Positions 19,031 to 27,753 of a DNA stretch of 62,188 nucleotides are shown piece after piece. Position 1 is the stretch's first letter. Each line of letters begins with the position of its first letter. Position numbers and translations under genes: made by a program. The notes beneath the pieces were generated by a model. It ran no database searches. It was given only the letters and a program-made list of their open reading frames with translations, and was not told where the DNA came from. This DNA is from Armatimonadota bacterium (GTDB lineage Bacteria > Armatimonadota > Hebobacteria > CAIYQO01). Location: assembly GCA_020060775.1 (NCBI GenBank), contig JAGUZN010000158.1:1-62188 (forward strand), read 5' to 3'.

Positions 19031-19864
19031 TCATGCTGTACGGAGGTTACTCTCATGGAAGGTCAACATCGCGTGTACCATGCCCGGTTGCATCTGTTCG
19101 ATGATCGGGGTGCCGGGGAGTAGTGCGAGCACCTGGCCTTGTTGACTCACGATGGTGCAGTGGCCGCGGTGATAATGTCCAGCATTTGTCAGGCCGACCT
19201 GATTGCACGCTGCCGCCGCAAAACCGTAACGTAAACAATCGCTGATGAGTTGCTCGGGGAGAAAGACTTCACGCAGCATTGCGAGATAGCGGCCGTGCGT
19301 ATTCGCATCGGTGAGTTCGTCGAGGCTGAGGACATCTTGACGGGTGCCGCCTCCCGCGGTGACGAGGGTCATGAGCTCGCAACCGTCATGTTGCAACTGC
19401 TCCCCCAGTCGATCGATGCCCGCATCCGCGCAAATGATCGCGGCACAACGAATGCCATTGATGGTGAAGTAGACCCGCTCTTCAGGGACTCCGGCCATTG
19501 GCGCTTCATACGGTGGCCGGCAGTGCTTTCGTTGCACGATACACCCACCATCAGGAGCGATAACGTATTGGGCAATATTGTGTGTATTACTTCGTCGCTC
19601 GATAAACCCGGCAGAGATGGTGACTCCCGTGCGCGCCGCCCACAAGCAAAGTTCGCGGTAGACAGGTCCATCACCGGCAGGCTCTGCCCAGTTGTGGGCT
19701 TCGGAGAAGTGGCCGTAGCCGGTTGCACTTAACTCGGGGGTGATCAACAGTTCAACACCCAGCGACGCCGCCTGGCGCATGAAGCCAGTGATCTGCGCCA
19801 GATTGGCGTGAATTGCGCCGGGTTGCGCATGGACCTGAGCGACAGCAAGGTGAAGACGACGCAC
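19031..19864 (-). CDS. Carbon-nitrogen hydrolase (nitrilase superfamily)
   Basis: This 277-residue cytoplasmic protein carries the nitrilase catalytic triad: Glu44 in ITPELSATG, Lys113 in VQRKHCRPP and Cys145 in IICADAG. The family hydrolyses amides, nitriles or N-carbamoyl groups. The start is GTG 19864 with a weak GAGAG upstream. It lies downstream of the pilin-RCC1 gene on the same strand, but a hairpin separates them. The substrate is unknown; an amide of an amino sugar or peptide would fit the neighbourhood only loosely. Confidence 0.8.
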   Translation of the reverse strand: MRRLHLAVAQVHAQPGAIHANLAQITGFMRQAASLGVELLITPELSATGYGHFSEAHNWAEPAGDGPVYRELCLWAARTGVTISAGFIERRSNTHNIAQYVIAPDGGCIVQRKHCRPPYEAPMAGVPEERVYFTINGIRCAAIICADAGIDRLGEQLQHDGCELMTLVTAGGGTRQDVLSLDELTDANTHGRYLAMLREVFLPEQLISDCLRYGFAAAACNQVGLTNAGHYHRGHCTIVSQQGQVLALLPGTPIIEQMQPGMVHAMLTFHESNLRTA

Positions 19865-19893
19865 TTAGTTCTCTCCGAGGCTCGAATACGGTA

Positions 19894-19927
19894 CGGAGGG
19901 TCATGGCACACTCACCACGACCCTCCG
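19894..19927 (-). terminator. Stem-loop after the pilin-RCC1 gene
   Basis: A perfect 9-bp stem, CGGAGGGTC (19894-19902) with GACCCTCCG (19919-19927), and a 16-nt loop lie just past the 3' end of the 19952-21514 gene. There is no T-run; a partial terminator or attenuator before the nitrilase gene. Confidence 0.4.
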
Positions 19928-19951
19928 GTGTTATGGCATTGCAGTATTCGG

Positions 19952-21514
19952 TTAGCGCGCGGTGACCATCAGCGTAGTGTAAGTGCCCCCCTGTATTTTT
20001 TGCATGGTGCTGGCTCCCTGCATCTGTTGTGGGGAGGATTTCGGTGTGGCGGTACTGCCGATGCCTAATTGCCCGTGTAAATTTAAGCCCCAGCTATACA
20101 CGGAGCCGCCGGCTGTAGAAGCATAGCTGTTAAATCCGCCACAGCCTATCGCCACCGCACTACTTATGCCCGGCACACGGAACGGCGTGAGGCGTCCGCT
20201 CGTAGAAACGACACCATCTCCCACTTCGCCATAATCGCGAGCTCCCCACGCATACACCGAGCCGTCATCCGTAAGGCACATGCTATGGTAGCCGCCGGCG
20301 GCAATGGCTGTTGCGTTGCTGATGCCTGTGACCGACACCAGCGCCGTGCGGTTGGTGACGGAGCCGTCACCGAGTTGGCCGTTGTAGTTCATGCCGGCGG
20401 CGACAATCGTGCCATCCGATTTCAGAATCAGTGTGTGGTTCAACCCGGCGGCGACGGCGACGGCATCGGTGATGCCGGGTACCTGGACCGGGGTAGTGCT
20501 GTCAGCCGTGCCATTGCACAGTTGGCCGTAAGCGCCATCGCCCCAGGCCCACACGGTGCCGTCATATTTCACCGCGACTGCGTGATTGAGACCGCCGGTA
20601 ATTCCGATGACATTGCTGACGTTCGAGACGGTTTGTGGGGTGCTGTTGTTGGTGGTCGAACCGATCCCCAACTGCCCCTGGTTGTTCTGTCCCCACGAGT
20701 AGAGTGTTCCGCCGTTAGTCATCGCTAAGCTGAAGTTCGAGCCGGCAGCCACCATGGCGATGTCCTTCAAACTGGTGATCTGTTTCGGTTTCAATACATT
20801 GGTGGTGGTGCCATCGCCTACCTGGCCATAGGCGTTCCAGCCCGCGGCATATACGGTGCCATCGACTTTCGCCGCGAGGCTATGGTAGTCGCCGCTCGCA
20901 ATGGAGACCACATCGCTTATCCCTTGCGAGGGGGTGGTGCGGTTGACATTCGTGTTATCGAGGACCGCGCCGTATGTGTTGAAGCCTAACCCATAGACTG
21001 TTCCGGGAGCCTGCAACCCATACTGGTTGATCTGCACGTGTCCATCGACATAGGTGGTGACGACGCGGTTGCTGTGACGGAAGTCGAGATCGGCGTTAGT
21101 GTACGCCACATTGTCATAGGTCACCGGGTTGGATGTCGCCGCATGCTGACCGTCGGTGGTGAGGGCGGTCGTGACCGGCAGGTGTATTTCACCAAGGAAC
21201 TTGCCGGAGACCTGGTTGTTATACACGTAGGCGTTGGCGACTTTCTTGCCCTTGGTGGGACACATCAGGATGTTACGGTCCACGTTGATCTCGACCCAGA
21301 CGTTCGATGCATCGGGAAGCTGCTCATCATGGTCCTGGGCGTACATCAGCATCGATACGGCGATCTGCCGCTGGTTGTTCATGCACGAGGCTTGGCGTGC
21401 TTTCTCCCGCGCTTTGGCGAAGACGGGGAAGAGAATCGCGGCCAGAATAGCTATAATAGCGATAACGACCAGTAATTCAATGAGCGTAAAGCCGCTCTGA
21501 TGGCGAATGCGCAT
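19952..21514 (-). CDS. Prepilin-type module fused to an RCC1 beta-propeller
   Basis: This 520-residue protein starts with a prepilin signal (QSG, cleavage before FTLIE), [13 protein letters not shown], and an H-X9-DG-like motif ([16 protein letters not shown], about residue 145). From about residue 170 to the end it is made of RCC1-type repeats of roughly 50 residues, recognisable by AAGxxHSLA and YSWGxNxxGQLG/GDG cores ([26 protein letters not shown]). About seven repeats fit one propeller. GAGGAGGGTACC precedes the start ATG 21514. It is probably a surface-displayed binding propeller anchored by the pilin helix. Its promoter carries a TGCAAC palindrome. Confidence 0.85.
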   Translation of the reverse strand: MRIRHQSGFTLIELLVVIAIIAILAAILFPVFAKAREKARQASCMNNQRQIAVSMLMYAQDHDEQLPDASNVWVEINVDRNILMCPTKGKKVANAYVYNNQVSGKFLGEIHLPVTTALTTDGQHAATSNPVTYDNVAYTNADLDFRHSNRVVTTYVDGHVQINQYGLQAPGTVYGLGFNTYGAVLDNTNVNRTTPSQGISDVVSIASGDYHSLAAKVDGTVYAAGWNAYGQVGDGTTTNVLKPKQITSLKDIAMVAAGSNFSLAMTNGGTLYSWGQNNQGQLGIGSTTNNSTPQTVSNVSNVIGITGGLNHAVAVKYDGTVWAWGDGAYGQLCNGTADSTTPVQVPGITDAVAVAAGLNHTLILKSDGTIVAAGMNYNGQLGDGSVTNRTALVSVTGISNATAIAAGGYHSMCLTDDGSVYAWGARDYGEVGDGVVSTSGRLTPFRVPGISSAVAIGCGGFNSYASTAGGSVYSWGLNLHGQLGIGSTATPKSSPQQMQGASTMQKIQGGTYTTLMVTAR

Positions 21515-21640
21515 GGTACCCTCCTCGTAAAGAGTCCAGACAGTAAAGTGGACAGCCGCGACTTATCTGGTGGCGTGAAGCGCAAGCGATGACGGTCGGC
21601 GCCACCAACAGAAGAAGCGATGCGAGCCGTTCCTGATTCA

Positions 21641-21669
21641 AAGGTAATGGCCGTAGCCCCCTTTGTCAA
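21641..21669 (-). promoter_or_regulatory. Promoter for the pilin-RCC1 gene
   Basis: On the minus strand TTGACA (21669-21664), a 17-bp spacer and TACCTT (21646-21641) form a sigma70-like promoter. The palindrome at 21692-21705 begins 22 bp upstream of the -35 box. Confidence 0.55.
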
Positions 21670-21691
21670 CGTATTGAAAAACAGTGATCTG

Positions 21692-21705
21692 TGCAACGTG
21701 TTGCA
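21692..21705. promoter_or_regulatory. LacI-type palindromic operator 1
   Basis: TGCAACGTGTTGCA lies between the divergent pilin-RCC1 gene and the oxidoreductase operon. For the plus direction a weak candidate promoter (GTGCTA near 21727 and TATGCT at 21751-21756) lies about 21 bp downstream. A TATAAT directly abuts the palindrome at 21706-21711 but lacks a -35. Confidence 0.75.
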
Positions 21706-21812
21706 TATAATTAGAGCCCATGATCTGTGCTAGAGTACCCCGTATCGGTGTATGCTCAAGCACGTGACGCTTGCTTATCACATGCGGACAAGTTCGTACC
21801 CAGGAGAGACGC

Positions 21813-22793
21813 ATGGTTGAGTTGGCACTTATCGGTTTTGGAAATATCGCCCATGTCCATACGACCGCACTCTCTGCAGTAACGACTGCCCGGGTCGCTG
21901 CGGTTGTCACGCGGCATCCGGAGTTGGCGACCGATCTCCCTCCAGAAGCGACGATTTATCTGGACCTCGACAGCCTGCTCGAAGCCGGTCAAGTACAGGC
22001 CGTCGATATTTGCACCCCGACTTATCTGCATGCGGAGATGGCGATAGCCGCTTTGCAGGCGGGCTGCGACGTGATCTGTGAGAAACCGATGGCGCTGACC
22101 GTGGACGCGTGCGATCGCATGATCGCCGCGGCAGAGGCAACGGGACAGCGGTTATACATCGCCCATTACGTACGTTTTATGCCCGAGATCAGCTACCTGA
22201 AAGCGCGCATTGATGATGGGACATTCGGGCGCGTGACCACTGCTCGATTCCATCGTCTCATGTCCAGCCGCTATATCCGTGGAACCTGGTTTGCCGACCC
22301 GGCGCGCAGCGGCGGCTGTCTGCTCGATCTGCATATTCACGAGGTAGATACCGTACGGTATTTATTCGGCGACCCACGGCATATCTATGCCAGCGGGACC
22401 ATAGATGACGGAGGCATCAGTCAGGTGCGAGCCGATTACCACTATGCGCCGGACATATCGGTCACCAGCGAAGGCGCCTGGCACTACCATCCGCCGTTTA
22501 CTTCTTCCGCGGGATTTGTAGTGCGTTTCGAAGGTGCTACCGTGCTGTGGGAACGCCAGCGCACCCCGCTCACCGTCTATCCAGCCGAGGGGGATCCGTT
22601 CACCCCGGACACCGCCGGTGCCGATGGTTTCACCCGCATGTTGGCTCACTATGCCGACTGTATCCAGCACCGGCAGGCTTCCCCCATTATTTCTGCACTA
22701 GATGCCCGGGAGAGCGTTCGTCTCACCGCGGCGCTCGCCGCTTCTGTGCGCTCGGGCTGTCCCGTGCCCTTTTCCGATACCATTTCTGCGTGA
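21813..22793 (+). CDS. Gfo/Idh/MocA family NAD(P)-dependent oxidoreductase
   Basis: The start ATG 21813 follows CAGGAGAG. The 326-residue protein has an N-terminal Rossmann fold (GFGNIAHVH), the family motif CEKPMAL with the conserved Lys near residue 97, and a C-terminal alpha/beta domain with GGCLLDLHIHEVD, whose His residues are the usual catalytic area. Members oxidise or reduce sugars, inositols and related cyclitols. It is first in a six-gene operon (21813-28800) that also encodes a GH20-like enzyme, two URO-D-like proteins and an MDR dehydrogenase, so sugar oxidation after release is likely. Confidence 0.85.
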   Translation: MVELALIGFGNIAHVHTTALSAVTTARVAAVVTRHPELATDLPPEATIYLDLDSLLEAGQVQAVDICTPTYLHAEMAIAALQAGCDVICEKPMALTVDACDRMIAAAEATGQRLYIAHYVRFMPEISYLKARIDDGTFGRVTTARFHRLMSSRYIRGTWFADPARSGGCLLDLHIHEVDTVRYLFGDPRHIYASGTIDDGGISQVRADYHYAPDISVTSEGAWHYHPPFTSSAGFVVRFEGATVLWERQRTPLTVYPAEGDPFTPDTAGADGFTRMLAHYADCIQHRQASPIISALDARESVRLTAALAASVRSGCPVPFSDTISA

Positions 22794-22809
22794 ATACGAG
22801 GTTCCTGTC

Positions 22810-24666
22810 ATGCCAGTTAGCATCTCCTGGTTACCTGCACACACACCAGCCGACTTACACGGCTTACTGCATGCCCTGGCCGAGGAGTATCCAGTGCGCG
22901 CTGGGGAGGGGAGCGCCGCAGACCTGCAGGTTGCATTCCACTGCGTTGATGCCCCGGGCACGTATACGATCGATCGTACAGGAACGTCGGCGATCATTAC
23001 CTATGATCATCCGTCTCGCGCTGCCCGTGCTCTCGGCTCATTGCTGGCGGATATCCCTGCAGGCGGAGCGCAGTATTGCGAAACGACCCCGTTGACCACA
23101 CTGGGCATCATGCTCGACTGCAGCCGAAATGCGGTCATGCGGGTTGAACATGTGCAGCGCTGGCTACGCCGGTTGGCGCTGCTGGGCTACACCCAGGTGA
23201 TGCTCTACACTGAAGATACCTATGAGATTTCCGGCGAACCGTATTTCGGCCATCTGCGCGGACGGTATACCGGTGAGGAACTGCGCACGCTCGATGCTTA
23301 CGCCGCTTTGCTTGGCATCGAGCTGGTGGGCTGCATTCAGACGCTCGGGCACCTTGAACAGATTTTCCGCTGGCCTGCGTATAGCCCCATCTGCGATTAC
23401 GGCGGCACCATGCTGGTCGGCGAGGAGGCAGCCTACGCACTCATCGAGAAGATGCTTGACACTATATCGGCAAATCTGAGCACCCGGCGCATCCACATCG
23501 GCATGGACGAAGCCTGGGCGCTGGGGCGTGGTCAGTACCTGGACCGGCACGGCGCTCGTCCGCGTTTCGACATGCTCAGCGAGCACCTCCAGCGCGTGGC
23601 GCCGATGTGCGAGCAGCGGGGATTGCAGCCGATGATCTGGTCGGACATGTATTTTCGCATCGGCAGTGCGACACATGATTACTATGACGTGACGAGCACT
23701 ATCCCCGCAGAGGTCGCAACGAAGATCCCGCAGGGTGTGCAACTGGTGTACTGGGATTATTATCACACGGACGAGGCGTTTTACCGGGAGTGGATTGCCC
23801 GCCATCGCGCACTGGGGTCGGAGCCGGTGGTGGCTTCGGGGGTATGGACCTGGTCGCAGGTCTGGTACAACCCGGCGCAAACGGAGTTGAGCGCTGGTGC
23901 GTGCATCGATGCATGCCGTGCAACAGGGGTCAAGGAGCTGATCTTCACGCTCTGGGGCGATGACGGCGGGTATTGCGATTTCGACTCAGCCTTTGCCGGT
24001 CTGGCGTGGGCTGCAGAACGCGCCTATGCCCATGACGGCGATCTCTCCCGGTTGCCCGCGCGTTTTCATGCGCTCTTCGGCGTCGAGTACGATACGATTG
24101 TGCGTGCCGGCGAGTTGACGCATCCGCTCTCTTCACCCGGGTTGTTATGGGACGACCCGTTGCTCGGCATTGCCATGAGCTTGACGGCGTTGCCGGAGGG
24201 ATGGAACTGGGCGATGCTGGCCGAGCGATACCGCATGCTGCATGCCGAGTTATCCACGCAAGCGCGGCAGAGCGATGCCGGCGATCTGCGACATGCCGCA
24301 TTGCTTGCCGACCTGTTCAGCCGGAAAATCATGCTGCGCTCCGCACTGGTCGCTGCTTATGATGCTGGAGATCGTGCTGGACTTACCGCCGTGCGGAACG
24401 CCATTCCGGCTGTGTTGGACGTGCTGGCGCAACTGCAGGACTCTTTCCGCGCGGGGTGGATGCGACGCAATAAGCCGTTTGGGTTGGAGGTGCTGCAGAT
24501 ACGATTGGCGGGGCAGCAGGCACGTTTCCGCGAACTGGCGGTGCGGCTGGATGAATACCTGGAAGGACGGGTATCCTCGATTCCTGAACTCGATGGGCGT
24601 GTGGAGCAGCCACAGCCGTACGGCACGAGTTATCGCATGTTGGCTACCGCGTCGACCATTCTGTAA
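22810..24666 (+). CDS. GH20-like beta-N-acetylhexosaminidase
   Basis: The start is ATG 22810 with GAGG just upstream; the frame reaches further back into the preceding gene. The 618-residue cytoplasmic protein has a short alpha/beta N-terminal domain (about 1-100), then a TIM barrel beginning TLGIMLDCSRNAVMR. The barrel has the GH20-type D-E pair in HIGMDEAWALG near residue 235, where Glu is the acid/base and Asp stabilises the acetamido group in substrate-assisted catalysis. A helical C-terminal third follows. It is related to the protein at 50028-52340. Substrate could be GlcNAc or GalNAc. Confidence 0.7.
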   Translation: MPVSISWLPAHTPADLHGLLHALAEEYPVRAGEGSAADLQVAFHCVDAPGTYTIDRTGTSAIITYDHPSRAARALGSLLADIPAGGAQYCETTPLTTLGIMLDCSRNAVMRVEHVQRWLRRLALLGYTQVMLYTEDTYEISGEPYFGHLRGRYTGEELRTLDAYAALLGIELVGCIQTLGHLEQIFRWPAYSPICDYGGTMLVGEEAAYALIEKMLDTISANLSTRRIHIGMDEAWALGRGQYLDRHGARPRFDMLSEHLQRVAPMCEQRGLQPMIWSDMYFRIGSATHDYYDVTSTIPAEVATKIPQGVQLVYWDYYHTDEAFYREWIARHRALGSEPVVASGVWTWSQVWYNPAQTELSAGACIDACRATGVKELIFTLWGDDGGYCDFDSAFAGLAWAAERAYAHDGDLSRLPARFHALFGVEYDTIVRAGELTHPLSSPGLLWDDPLLGIAMSLTALPEGWNWAMLAERYRMLHAELSTQARQSDAGDLRHAALLADLFSRKIMLRSALVAAYDAGDRAGLTAVRNAIPAVLDVLAQLQDSFRAGWMRRNKPFGLEVLQIRLAGQQARFRELAVRLDEYLEGRVSSIPELDGRVEQPQPYGTSYRMLATASTIL

Positions 24667-24674
24667 CGCGGTCA

Positions 24675-24699
24675 TGCAACGCGAAGGCGGGGCGTTGCA
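24675..24699. promoter_or_regulatory. Intra-operon inverted repeat with operator-like arms
   Basis: TGCAACGC (24675-24682) and GCGTTGCA (24692-24699) form a perfect 8-bp inverted repeat in the 114-bp gap before the first URO-D-like gene. The outer arms equal the operator arms TGCAAC/GTTGCA, but overall length is 25 bp where the operators have 14, about one extra helical turn. It could be an mRNA hairpin or a relaxed operator. Confidence 0.4.
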
Positions 24700-24780
24700 C
24701 ATCCCCGTGCTGTGCGCGGATGTGTCAGCGGCGTACCATATCGTTGATGGAACCCTACATCATCCCAATAAGGCAAGGAC

Positions 24781-25803
24781 ATGATGACTTCACGAGAGCG
24801 TATTCGCGCCATCATTGCCGGGGAGCCGGCTGACCGGAGCGGATTCTGGCTTGGCCAGCCCAAAGCTGATACCTGGCCGATATATCACGCCTATTTCGGT
24901 ACTGACAGCGCAGAGGCGCTCCGTCAGCGTTTGGATGATGACTACCGATGGCTGTCGCCCGATTGGTTCGAGGGCGTGTATTTGGCACCAGTCTTTACCC
25001 TCGGGCGGGAGAAAACCTCACACGGCATGCGCGGCCCACTGGCAGCAGTGGAGGACCCCGCGCAACTCGATGACTTCGATTGCTGGGCGGATCCCGACCA
25101 GCTGTACCTCGATGAGTGCCTGCATGCCTTGCGCACTGCCGGGCCGGTGTATCGCGCCAGTGGTTTCTGGTCGCCATTCTTCCACATTGTGATGGACCTG
25201 TTCGGGGCAGAGGACTACCTCGTCAAGCTCTATGAGTGCCCTGAAGTCGTGCATGCGGTCACCGACCGGGTGTGCGGTTATTACTACGAGGTGAATAGAC
25301 GGTTGTTCGAACTCGCCGGTGACGATATTGATGCCCTCTTTTTCGGCAACGATTTCGGCACTCAACGCGAGCTGTTTCTTCGACCTGAGCACTTCCGCGA
25401 ATTCCTGCTGCCGTGGATCCGCCGGTTCATCGACCTGGGCCATGCCTACGGCTATCAGGTCATCATGCATTCTTGCGGCGCCATTCACCAGATTATCGGC
25501 GATCTGATTGATGCCGGGTTGGACGCGTTGCACCCGTTGCAAGCCCGCGCCTCCCGGATGGATGCCGAGACGATCGCACGCGATTTCGGCGGGCGTGTCT
25601 GCTTTTTCGGCGGCATCGATACCCAGGACTTGCTGGTGCATGGAACGCCGGATGCGGTGGCCGCGGAAGTACGGCGCGTGAAGGCCGTGTTAGGACCACG
25701 GGTGATCATTAGCCCGAGTCACGAGGCCTTATTGCCCAATGTGCCGCCGCAGAACGTACTGGCCATGGCCGAGGTGGCGCACGAGCCCTGGATCACTGCG
25801 TAG
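24781..25803 (+). CDS. URO-D family methyltransferase-like protein 1
   Basis: This 340-residue protein belongs to the uroporphyrinogen decarboxylase fold (PF01208), opening MMTSRERIRAIIAGEPADR. It lacks the RQAGRY motif of true HemE and instead carries HSCGA (about residues 227-231), matching the His-x-Cys zinc ligands of MtaA/MtbA/CmuA-type corrinoid methyltransferases. The usual C-terminal third ligand Cys is replaced by SPSHE. It is followed 42 bp later by a secreted protein. I infer methyl transfer, possibly demethylation of O-methyl sugars, but no corrinoid protein gene is visible. Confidence 0.7.
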   Translation: MMTSRERIRAIIAGEPADRSGFWLGQPKADTWPIYHAYFGTDSAEALRQRLDDDYRWLSPDWFEGVYLAPVFTLGREKTSHGMRGPLAAVEDPAQLDDFDCWADPDQLYLDECLHALRTAGPVYRASGFWSPFFHIVMDLFGAEDYLVKLYECPEVVHAVTDRVCGYYYEVNRRLFELAGDDIDALFFGNDFGTQRELFLRPEHFREFLLPWIRRFIDLGHAYGYQVIMHSCGAIHQIIGDLIDAGLDALHPLQARASRMDAETIARDFGGRVCFFGGIDTQDLLVHGTPDAVAAEVRRVKAVLGPRVIISPSHEALLPNVPPQNVLAMAEVAHEPWITA

Positions 25804-25845
25804 GAGTTCGTACTCTCTTACACAACAATTAAGTGAGGTGAAGCG

Positions 25846-26685
25846 ATGAGAAACATCCTGTATGGGGTCGGCCTGCTGGCCATGCTGCTGAGCAGTGGGT
25901 TGCGAGGGATTACGGCCGAGGCGCAGCCGGTGGATCCTGAAGCGCTATCCACCCCGCGCTATCTTGGACTACTGACTGCCGAGCCGGTGCCGTATGTAAC
26001 GTTTGGTGAAGATAAGAAAGCGCAGATTATCGAGGGTATCGGCGTGCCGGCGCATGAGGCGGGCTTGACCCTGTTGGTGGGAACCGGGCCGTGGTCAAAG
26101 GCGAATGAAATCGCTTTCGCCAACGGAAAGACCGAGTACTACGGCAACTTTCGCTTGCGTGAGGGCAACACCATTGCCCCCATCCCCACCAGCCAGGATG
26201 ACCCCAAACATGCGACGCAGCAACTCATGGATTTCTTCCCGGCCTGGTGGAAGCGTGGCGAGGGTGGCACTACCATCACCGGGATGATTCCGGGAGGGGT
26301 GCCGCAGATCCGCTGGCTGAAGATGCAGCCGGGCGCGGTATGGCCGATGGTGCACCGGTCGGGGGTCAAGCCTGATGCGCCTACGGTGCTTACCGTTGTC
26401 AGCGCGGTCGAGATCCCGGTTGTGAAGCGTATGGCCGTGATCGTTGGCAATAACATGGTGATCCCGAATCAACCGATCGTCACCGTACAGATCGAGCGAC
26501 TGGATGCCCAGCGGACCACGGTCGCCAAACTTGATCCGGTCACCGTGCAGCACCCGGGCAACCCTGGGACGATGATTGCCGGCGTCTTCTCGCTGCCGGT
26601 GCGTCCGGATGAAGCCGTGCGCCTGACGATTACACTGGATCCCGGCAAAACGCACGGGGGATTCTTCCTGGCGTTCGAAGAGTAA
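25846..26685 (+). CDS. Secreted protein of unknown function
   Basis: This 279-residue protein has a clear signal peptide (MRNILYGVGLLAMLLSSG, cleavage near AEA at about 25). The mature part is beta-rich with many Pro and Gly and ends in a likely beta-sandwich (residues about 180-279). No family motif was recognised. GAGGTGA precedes ATG 25846. It is the only exported product of the six-gene operon, between a URO-D-like protein and an MDR dehydrogenase, so it may bind the operon's substrate. Confidence 0.55.
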   Translation: MRNILYGVGLLAMLLSSGLRGITAEAQPVDPEALSTPRYLGLLTAEPVPYVTFGEDKKAQIIEGIGVPAHEAGLTLLVGTGPWSKANEIAFANGKTEYYGNFRLREGNTIAPIPTSQDDPKHATQQLMDFFPAWWKRGEGGTTITGMIPGGVPQIRWLKMQPGAVWPMVHRSGVKPDAPTVLTVVSAVEIPVVKRMAVIVGNNMVIPNQPIVTVQIERLDAQRTTVAKLDPVTVQHPGNPGTMIAGVFSLPVRPDEAVRLTITLDPGKTHGGFFLAFEE

Positions 26686-26711
26686 ATGGCGGTTGCCTGG
26701 TGGGAGAAACG

Positions 26712-27722
26712 ATGATGAATCCGACCGTGGTATTTCCACAACCGGGCGAGGTTGTGCTGGAGAATCGGGCGATCCCGGAACCCACCCCCGGGCATGTGCG
26801 CATTCGCACGCGCCTCAGCCTGATCAGCACCGGCACGGAACTGACGATGTTCCGCGGGCAGTTTGACGCCGATTCCGGGTGGGCGCGCTACCCGTATCCC
26901 TGTACGCCGGGATACGATAACGTGGGCGATATTGATGCGGTGGGCGAGGGAGTCGATCCTTCGCTCATCGGGCAACGCGTGGCGTCCTATGGCAACCATG
27001 CGCTCTATAACGTCATGCCGGTGAACAGCGTCCGCCCCATACCGTCCCAGGTGCGCGATGATGAAGCGGTGTTTTTCACTATTGCCGAGATAGTGATGAA
27101 TGGGCTGCGGCGCGCGCGCCTGCAGTGGGGAGAGTCGGTAGTGGTGTTTGGCCTGGGATTGCTAGGACAATTCGCTACCCGCCTCTGCCTGCTGGCGGGT
27201 GCGCGTCCGGTGATCGGCATTGATGTGTCGGATGCCCGTCTGGCCATGTTGCCCCAGCATCCGGCGATGCTGGGCGTGCATGCCCAGCGTGAAGATGTGC
27301 TGGCGGTGATTGAACGGGTCACGCGCGGGCGCAAGGCGGATCTGGTGATTGAACTCACCGGCAATGCGGAGTTCATCCCACAACAGGTGCCGGCCATTCG
27401 CCAGCAGGGCCGCTTTTTGATCCTCAGTAGTCCGGCCGGCAAGAGCGTATTCGATTTCACCGGGTTATGCAACCTCCCGTGCATCGAAATCATCGGAGCC
27501 CATGTCAAATCACACCCGCCGGTGGCGACACCCGATTACCCGTGGACGCGCGAGCGCAACACTGAACTCTTCTTTGACTTGATTGCGGATGGCTTGTTCT
27601 CACTCACTGACTTGATCACCCATCGCGTGCCTTTCACCGAAGCGCCGGAGACGTATCGCCGCTTGCTGCATGATCGCTCGTGCGCGATGGGTGTGATTTT
27701 CGACTGGCAGCAGCGCCAGTAA
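26712..27722 (+). CDS. MDR superfamily (alcohol-dehydrogenase-like) oxidoreductase
   Basis: The start ATG 26712 (or 26715) follows GGGAGAAACG. The 336-residue protein has a GroES-like N-terminal domain (SLISTGTELTMFRG, CTPGYDNVGDIDAVG) and a Rossmann domain (VFGLGLLGQFATRLC). The classical catalytic zinc Cys-His pair is not evident, as in BchC-like and other sugar- or aglycone-oxidising MDR subfamilies. It sits in the oxidoreductase-led operon, 32 bp before the second URO-D-like gene, so a role in sugar catabolism is inferred. Confidence 0.75.
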   Translation: MMNPTVVFPQPGEVVLENRAIPEPTPGHVRIRTRLSLISTGTELTMFRGQFDADSGWARYPYPCTPGYDNVGDIDAVGEGVDPSLIGQRVASYGNHALYNVMPVNSVRPIPSQVRDDEAVFFTIAEIVMNGLRRARLQWGESVVVFGLGLLGQFATRLCLLAGARPVIGIDVSDARLAMLPQHPAMLGVHAQREDVLAVIERVTRGRKADLVIELTGNAEFIPQQVPAIRQQGRFLILSSPAGKSVFDFTGLCNLPCIEIIGAHVKSHPPVATPDYPWTRERNTELFFDLIADGLFSLTDLITHRVPFTEAPETYRRLLHDRSCAMGVIFDWQQRQ

Positions 27723-27753
27723 GAACTGGCTATGCAGAACGGAGTTCCTGCGC

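Noticed and set aside
21706-21711. TATAAT next to operator 1 as the main -10 (likewise TATAAT at 30930-30935)
   Set aside because: No acceptable -35 lies 16-18 bp upstream; other boxes give the same spacing as the remaining promoters. They may still be minor promoters.
24781-25803. True uroporphyrinogen decarboxylase (hemE)
   Set aside because: The RQAGRY substrate-binding motif is absent in all four paralogs, and the context is sugar metabolism.
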